A stretch of DNA of 64,000 nucleotides, from positions 7,755,001 to 7,819,000 of the forward strand of contig OZ024721.1 in the NCBI GenBank assembly GCA_964016875.1, written 5' to 3'. The translations under genes were made by a program, and so were the position numbers. Below the pieces are notes generated by a model. The model was not told the DNA's origin. It saw nothing but the letters and a program-made list of their open reading frames with translations, and made no database searches. This document shows positions 58,491-64,000 of this stretch, one piece after another. Origin of the DNA: Fallopia convolvulus (Eukaryota; Streptophyta; Magnoliopsida; Caryophyllales; Polygonaceae). Every line of letters starts with the position of its first letter. Position 1 is the stretch's first letter.

Positions 58491-59744
58491 CCTCATCCTG
58501 AATCATGTTCATCTCCTCTTCAAATTTCTTGTTTGCTTCATCCTCCCTCTTCTTATCTAACTCCTCTTGTTTCTTCTTCAACTCCAAACCAATTCTCATT
58601 GTTCCTGCATCCCTTTCCTGTTTCTTCTTCTTTTTATCCTCTTCCTTTCTCTTCTCTTCATCAATCTTCTCTTTTGCCTCGGCATATTCCTTCTTCCTCT
58701 TCTCTTCCTCTTCTTCTTTCATCTTCTTCCTTTCATCTTGCCTCTTCTTCACCTCCTCCTGCCTTCTCTGTTGTTCAAACTCCTCAATCCTCTTCTTCTC
58801 TTTCTCCTCTGCTTCTCTCTTCTTATCTTCCTCTTCCTTGTTCCTCTTCTTCTCTTCCTCATCTTTCAACCTCTTAACCTCTTCTAGACGCCTCTTCTCT
58901 TCCTCGGCTAGTTTTCCCTTTTTCTCTTCCTCCTCTTCCCGCTTTTTCTTTTCTTCCTCTTCTCTTTGTATCTTCTCTTCCTCCTCAACTGCTTTTCTCT
59001 TTTTCTCTTCCTCCTCTTCCCGCTTCTTCTTCTCTTCCTCTTCTGTTTTCCTCTTCTCTTCCTCCTCTTTCTTTCTCTTCTCCTCCTCTTATATTAATGC
59101 ATCCTCCCTCCTTATGCCTTCCAAATCTTCCTCTTCCTGCTTCCTCTTTTCTTCTTCTTCTCTTATCCTCTTGTCTTCTTCATCCCTTTTCAACCTCTCT
59201 TCCTCTTCAATCCTTCTACGGTCTTTCTCAGCCTTTTTTCTAATTTGTTCATCAGTTAATCCCTTACAAACAAAGGAAATCTTCAGTTCCTTCTTCCTTG
59301 TTGCATCAACCTTCCTGGCCTCGTCTTCTTGCATCAAAACGCTTTCCCTACCGATATCTGCAACACCAGCCCAATCATCATCCCTAGGTGGAAACACACC
59401 CAGGTCAAAAGAAGGTAATTCAAAACGCTTCTTTGCCTTCATTGCAGCCTCAATTTCATCCAAAACCTTTGTAGCTTCCTCCCAGAATGAATTTTGGCTT
59501 GGAGATTCAGCATCTTCTTGGGTGCCAGATTGGGATGATGATGAAGCAACCTTCAACCCCAATAGCTTCTCAAAAGCTTCATTGATCTTGGTGAAAAGTC
59601 CATGGCTGGCAATTTCAGTTGGAGCTCTTTGCACATGATCAAGATATTTTTTAAAGATGATGCAAGATCCATAGACATCTCAAGATGTTCTTTCAGAAAT
59701 GACTGCACAAGAAGTAATCAATATAAGTACATAAAGACACAACA

Positions 59745-59985
59745 TGATATGAACAAATGTTAGTTTGTGATGAACAAATGTTAGCTTCTGATGAACAAAT
59801 ACTAGTTTATGATGAACAAATGTTAGTTTGTGATGAACAAAATGCCAGTTTCTGATGAACAAATGTTAGTTTGTGATGAACAAAATGCTAGTTTCTGATG
59901 AACAAATATTAGTTTGTGATGAACAAATGTTAGTTTGTGATGAACAAATGTTAGTTTGTGATGAACAAATGATATTCCAGTTTTA
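59745..59985 (+). repeat. 21-bp motif array, second ULP intron
   Basis: About eleven units of TGATGAACAAATGTTAGTTTG are nearly identical to those at 58310-58490. The two arrays flank the coiled-coil exons, which suggests exchange or duplication of array units between introns. Confidence 0.9.
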
Positions 59986-60324
59986 ATGAACAAATAAATA
60001 TAGATCACCATCATGCAAAAAAATATTAAAAAAAGACAAAAACATGCAAAAATCAAAACACATACATCACCACCATCGCCAAGATCAATTCGTTCTTCAA
60101 AATGTTCAGCAGCAGGGGCTTTCCCTTCATTCTTGTCATGATCAACACCAGGCTAAACAATCTCAGGCAAACCTCTAAAATAGCCTTTCCCAAAACCACC
60201 CTTGGAATCCTTGAAACTCTCTCTCTCAACCAAGTAACCATGGTTGAAATGCTTGATCACAGGGAAGGATCTTGGAGTTTCAGGGCGACTATAGATGACC
60301 ATACAATCACAATAGACAATCTAT

Positions 60325-60410
60325 CATGAAACAAATTAATCTTATTAATGAACAAATATGAATAAACCAATGAACAAATTGATGATAGTAATGAACAAAT
60401 TATACAATCA
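60325..60410 (+). repeat. short ATGAACAAAT array, ULP intron
   Basis: Four ATGAACAAAT words lie between the exon ending near 60330 and exon 3 at 60414. Spacers are more diverged than in the 21-bp arrays. Confidence 0.8.
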
Positions 60411-61749
60411 TACCAGCAACAATATGATAGATCCTCTGAAAAAACCATTGTTTGTTTTCCTCCATGAATCAGCATTCTCAACCAACTTCTCCACAAGATG
60501 TGCACACCAATCGTATTCAATGATCTTATCCAACTCAACCAAATGATCCAAGAACTTTAAATTTACACCACCATTTTGAATGCTCTCTATACAGAGCGTG
60601 TAGAACAATATAATGAAGTTCTTCCTAAACCAAGCACCACCGTTATCAGCCTCCTTGATCACTGTACTCAAATGCCCAATTTTAATCTTCTCAAACTCCA
60701 TCAATTTGTTCTTCCCTGTCACCTCATCAATTTCAGCCAACACAAACTGTTCTCTAAAGCTATTGTACATATCTGAACGCTTGACAGTCTTCGGGACAGA
60801 AATTGTCCTTGGACCACGAGGTAGACCAAGGTAAAATTGCACAAGTTCAGGTGTTATCCTAACACCTGTCCATCGCCAATCTTCAATGTGCATGATGCAG
60901 GGTCAAAACAGCTAGCAACATAGTAGCACAGCTTACTAGGAACATCAGTCACATTCCACTGTATGAGGTGCTCAAAACCCTTCTCTTTAAGAGCAGTAAA
61001 CTTGCTCCCCCCCCCCTCAAAACCAGCAATAACTTCACAAATCAGCTTGGGAGAGTTCCTGTGACTCAACGACAAATGCCCACGCTTCAACTCTCTCAAT
61101 GGCACCTTCGCTTTTGACTTTTTCCCACCACCTTGTCCTTTGCCGACAACAATATCAACTTTCCTCTTCTTCCCAACAACTTGTAATTCACTAACAATAG
61201 AATCCATCTTCCTCTCAGATGGTACATTTATCATCACTCCCTTTCTAGGGATCATATCAATAAGCAAAACATCATCGGACGATTCATTAGAGGCAACCTT
61301 TTTACCCTTGTCCAGCCGACGTCTCTTATTTGATGGAGACGACTCAACAGCCGGCTTTTGCCTAAATACATGCACTTTAGTAGCAAATGCTTTTGAAACC
61401 GGCTTTGTAGCAATTGATTTTCTTCTCACATTCTTTTCGCCAGTGGAAGAGGCATCACTTCCAGATTTGTTCCTTATTTCTATTACAAAAAAAAGGGATA
61501 AGAGATAGTATAAACACATATTTAACCATCTATTTTAAAAGCAAAAAAAAAACACATCAAAACAACAATAAACCTCTTCGAATAGCACATATTTCATCTT
61601 CTTCGATTGTCATTGTACCAAACCTTAGATGTTTTACTTGTTTATAATTTGCAGAACGTTGTTTAATAGATCTTGGGTGTTTATTCCCTAAATAAACAAG
61701 AGATACAAAGCCCAAATTCACACATGTATCAACCACAATGTTTGATTTT

Positions 61750-61930
61750 ATTGATGAACAAATGCAAGTTTCCGATGAACAAATGCAAGTTACTGATGAA
61801 CAAATGCAATTTACTGATGAACAAATGCAAGTTTCTGATGAAAAAAATGCAAGTTTCTTATGAACAAGTGCTAATTTCTAATGAACAAATGCTATGCCAG
61901 TTTGAATGAACAAATATGCACAAATGAATG
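61750..61930 (+). repeat. ATGAACAAATGCAAGTT array, ULP intron 1
   Basis: About nine units near TGATGAACAAATGCAAGTTTC, period 19-21 bp, lie in the long first intron (61637-62327). They are a local variant of the motif. Confidence 0.9.
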
Positions 61931-62687
61931 AACAAAAGTCAACACAAGATCACTAAACACTTCCCCCCCTCCCCCCGTACGTATACCAAATCATTCCATG
62001 CAACTAACAAATACACAATCACCTATTGCAAAACTCAACATCAAAAACCTGGATAAAAACATCAAATACGCACATGCACACATAATTTGTATTTTATTCA
62101 AGTGGTAGGATCAAAAATCGAGTAAAAAGAAAGTGACGATTCATGCATTTTTTTTATTCAGAAAAGCACAAAACACCAAAATCGACACTATCAACTTCAA
62201 ACAACTCAAATAAACACTAAAAAACACACAATAGATCAAAACATTTAGTATATATACACTCGACAAACACAAAATAACAAACGAAAAAACCTAGGGTTTC
62301 AGTAAATTTAAAACGAGAGATAAAAACCTTGATTCTCTTGAGATGAACTTTGTTTCTCCATCTTGAACTGGATTGAGGTTTCTAATGTCGTTAATGGTAA
62401 GAATCAGGCTCGAAAACGCTACGAAATAGGTTCGATTCACACTTGAACTGCTTCAAAACCGCTTCGGAAATTGTAAAAACTAAAAAGTGAGTGAAAGAGA
62501 AATGGCGAGAGAAGAGAAGACGAAGGAGTTTATAAAAAGCGCGTCTCCTAAACGCTCTGTGTGGCGTGTTTCTTTTTTTACAGTTTTTTTTAAAAAAATA
62601 GGAGCAATCTCAACCATACGTGTGATACGATCGAACGGCCAGGGAACTTTCTCAATTCTCACACACGCGGGCGTTCGCACGGGACTC

Positions 62688-62722
<35 letters not shown>

Positions 62723-62725
<3 letters not shown>

Positions 62726-64000
62726 TTCTATAGAGAACAAGAGAACAAATATAGGCCATTGGATGAGTATGGAATGGATGGTGGGATTTGTATCTACAAT
62801 AGCAAAAATAGGAAAATAGGAAAAAACCAAAAATAGGAGAGATATTCTCCCCATGATTTACTCCATCTTAACTACCATAGTTAAATCTTGGTTTTAATTT
62901 TGGAAAAATCCTCCATTGTGTAACGTGAATATTTTGCGCTGGAGACCTGCTCGCTGGAACTGCTCCCGCAACCACCTCCAAAACCGATCCCGCAGCCACC
63001 TCCGACCGGCGACCAGCCACCACGGTAGAAACGATCCCGCAATTCCGGCGAATTCCGACCACCACGAACCACCACATCGGAACTGCTCGCTGCTCGTTGA
63101 AACCGAACCACCACATCGGAACTACTCGCTGGAGAATTCCGGCCACCACGAACCACCACGTCGAGCAACCGTCGATCCCCTTCACTCGAAAATCATTAAT
63201 CGGTAAGCAATTCCGGTGAATTAATTCGAAAATCTCACATTGCTATTGATTGATGTTAATTGCTCAGATGTATTATTGTTCTTGATATTCAACAGGAAGA
63301 CGATTCAAAAGGGTGAATAAATCAATCAGAATTTTAGTATATACTATCGTCGTCGAAAATTATGGCATCAGGTAATGTTGTATATAATATATTCATTATG
63401 TATATGATTGATTTGTTTTAGTATATGTTGTAAATTTACGTGTTAATTGTTTAGGTGACCTAACCCTACAGATTCTTTGTATACATACAATGTAATATTG
63501 TATATAAAAAATTGCTATATGTATATACAAAATTGGTATGGTTGGATACTATTTGCAATATTGTATGTACAATTAATAAAAACATGTCTATTACATGTAC
63601 AATGTGAATTATGTATACATTTGTTATTAGCGTATATACATATAATTCACAGTTAATATACATGAGTTATTTTTATACTATTTTTAATTTAAATTATACA
63701 TGTATACATGATTATGTGGTCTATATACATGATTATTATACATGTATACATGGATTTGACATTAGTTTTTTATGCAGATATCTCAAGTAGAGCGAATTGT
63801 CAACATATTTTTTATTTTCATACTTCGAACATTGGGGTTTAAGCGATCGAAGATTGGTGGCAATATTGAACATTAGATCTTAAGTTGTATCTATACACCT
63901 TTTTTTTTGGTTCATTATGTAATATTTAATTTTTTGTTATACCGATACAAAATGATAATCATGTATATATAGTTGAGTTCACGTATATACACTCATTTAC
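62723..64000 (+). mobile_element. third copy of the palindrome arm, cut by window end
   Basis: It starts AGGTTCTATAGAGAAC after a TA tract and follows the left arm of the palindrome (from 45948) through the GC-rich exon, the donor at 63203, the TGTATATAC-rich intron and the acceptor at 63777. Unlike the palindrome arms it retains 63240-63430, with an acceptor at 63295 and an ATGGCATCAG exon ending at 63371. This suggests the arms derive from a longer ancestor by deletion. Whether it too is a foldback cannot be seen. Confidence 0.85.

Larger units (their letters stand above)
57174..62361 (-). pseudogene. ULP-like gene (C48 peptidase family) with long coiled coil
   Basis: Exon 1 is 62361-62328 (MEKQSSSQENQ), exon 2 61636-61574, exon 3 61479-60414; phases fit. 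Exon 3 has a basic linker, then YYVASCFDPASCTLKIGDGQ and VRITPELVQFYLGLPRGP. These belong to the region found before the peptidase in plant ULP-like transposon genes. Later exons (about 60330-60060, 59700-58490) give an acidic stretch and a Glu/Lys/Arg coiled coil of some 300 residues. 58200-58020 reads SPYMGRSVVL. The last exon (57551-57174) has the Cys motif TDCGIFMMRHMETYF. Frameshifts lie near 60865 and 59652 (A6 run), with stops near 60143 and 59090. I cannot find the peptidase His and Asp. Any deSUMOylating activity is doubtful. Confidence 0.8.
53211..62694. mobile_element. Mutator-like element of Kaonashi type, 9.5 kb
   Basis: The two ends are degenerate inverted repeats of about 60 bp: AGCGGATCACGTGCGAATGG...AACCGTCGATC at the left, and on the minus strand AGTCCCGTGCGAACGCCCG...GGCCGTTCGATCG at the right. 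It encodes a FAR1-type MULE transposase on the plus strand and a ULP-like gene on the minus strand, converging near 56.5-57.2 kb. MULEs that carry ULP-like genes are known in plants as Kaonashi. Both genes are damaged. The element sits between TA tracts. Confidence 0.82.

Noticed and set aside
58505..59638. 377-codon Ser/Phe-rich ORF on the plus strand
   Set aside because: It is the complement of the Glu/Lys/Arg coiled-coil exons of the ULP-like gene. Its composition is that of reversed GAA/GAG/AAG codons.
58310..61930. CRISPR-like regularly spaced repeats
   Set aside because: The repeats are degenerate, tandem with short variable spacers, lie in introns of a plant transposon and have no cas genes nearby.

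Overview
The window is nuclear DNA of a flowering plant, probably a eudicot. The evidence is spliced genes with GT-AG introns, LRK10L-type receptor kinases, and plant-specific transposon families: Sirevirus and other copia elements, chromodomain gypsy, Cassandra-like TRIM, plant L1 LINE, Helitron and Mutator-like elements. Nearly everything is transposable-element sequence. The only host-type genes are members of a receptor-kinase cluster on the minus strand (about 29.5-45.5 kb), one nearly complete and two broken.

Layout. 1-1.86 kb: a 420-bp tandem repeat carrying two tRNA-like sequences, then what looks like the right end of a Mutator-like element. 3.08-15.93 kb: a minus-strand Sirevirus-like copia element with two 960-bp LTRs, an envelope-like third ORF and a deleted gag/protease end. 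A 5183-bp composite with inverted termini (8183-13365, TSD CTTTT) sits inside its reverse transcriptase. 15.95-20.64 kb: a decayed chromovirus with both LTRs. 21-24.6 kb: gypsy, CACTA and copia fragments. 24.6-29.35 kb: a plus-strand copia body behind a single LTR. 29.5-34.4 kb: a receptor-kinase fragment, gypsy and LINE fragments, and the LRK10L-like gene. 34.42-40.54 kb: a full-length L1 LINE with a 17-bp TSD. 41.3-42.6 kb: copia gag-protease. 43.55-43.95 kb: a MITE. 44.15-45.54 kb: a second kinase lacking its ectodomain.

45.95-64 kb is the most unusual part. Four elements lie end to end, separated only by short TA-rich tracts. The first is a giant palindrome with 1.83-kb arms and no spacer (45948-51007). 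It is interrupted by a 1395-bp Helitron, and removing the Helitron restores the palindrome exactly. Next is a 2.16-kb TIR element, then a 9.5-kb Mutator-like element. That element carries a FAR1/MULE transposase pseudogene and a convergent ULP-like (C48 peptidase) pseudogene, the arrangement known from Kaonashi-type MULEs. Last is another copy of the palindrome-arm sequence, cut by the window end. The introns and spacers of these elements are filled with degenerate short motifs: ATGAACAAAT in the MULE and CATGTATATAC in the palindrome family.

Almost every coding region has stops or frameshifts, so I expect little functional protein. The kinase gene at 30.8-33.9 kb is intact except for one missing base. 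The palindrome is the most likely active feature, as a possible source of hairpin RNA. This is an inference from its structure.
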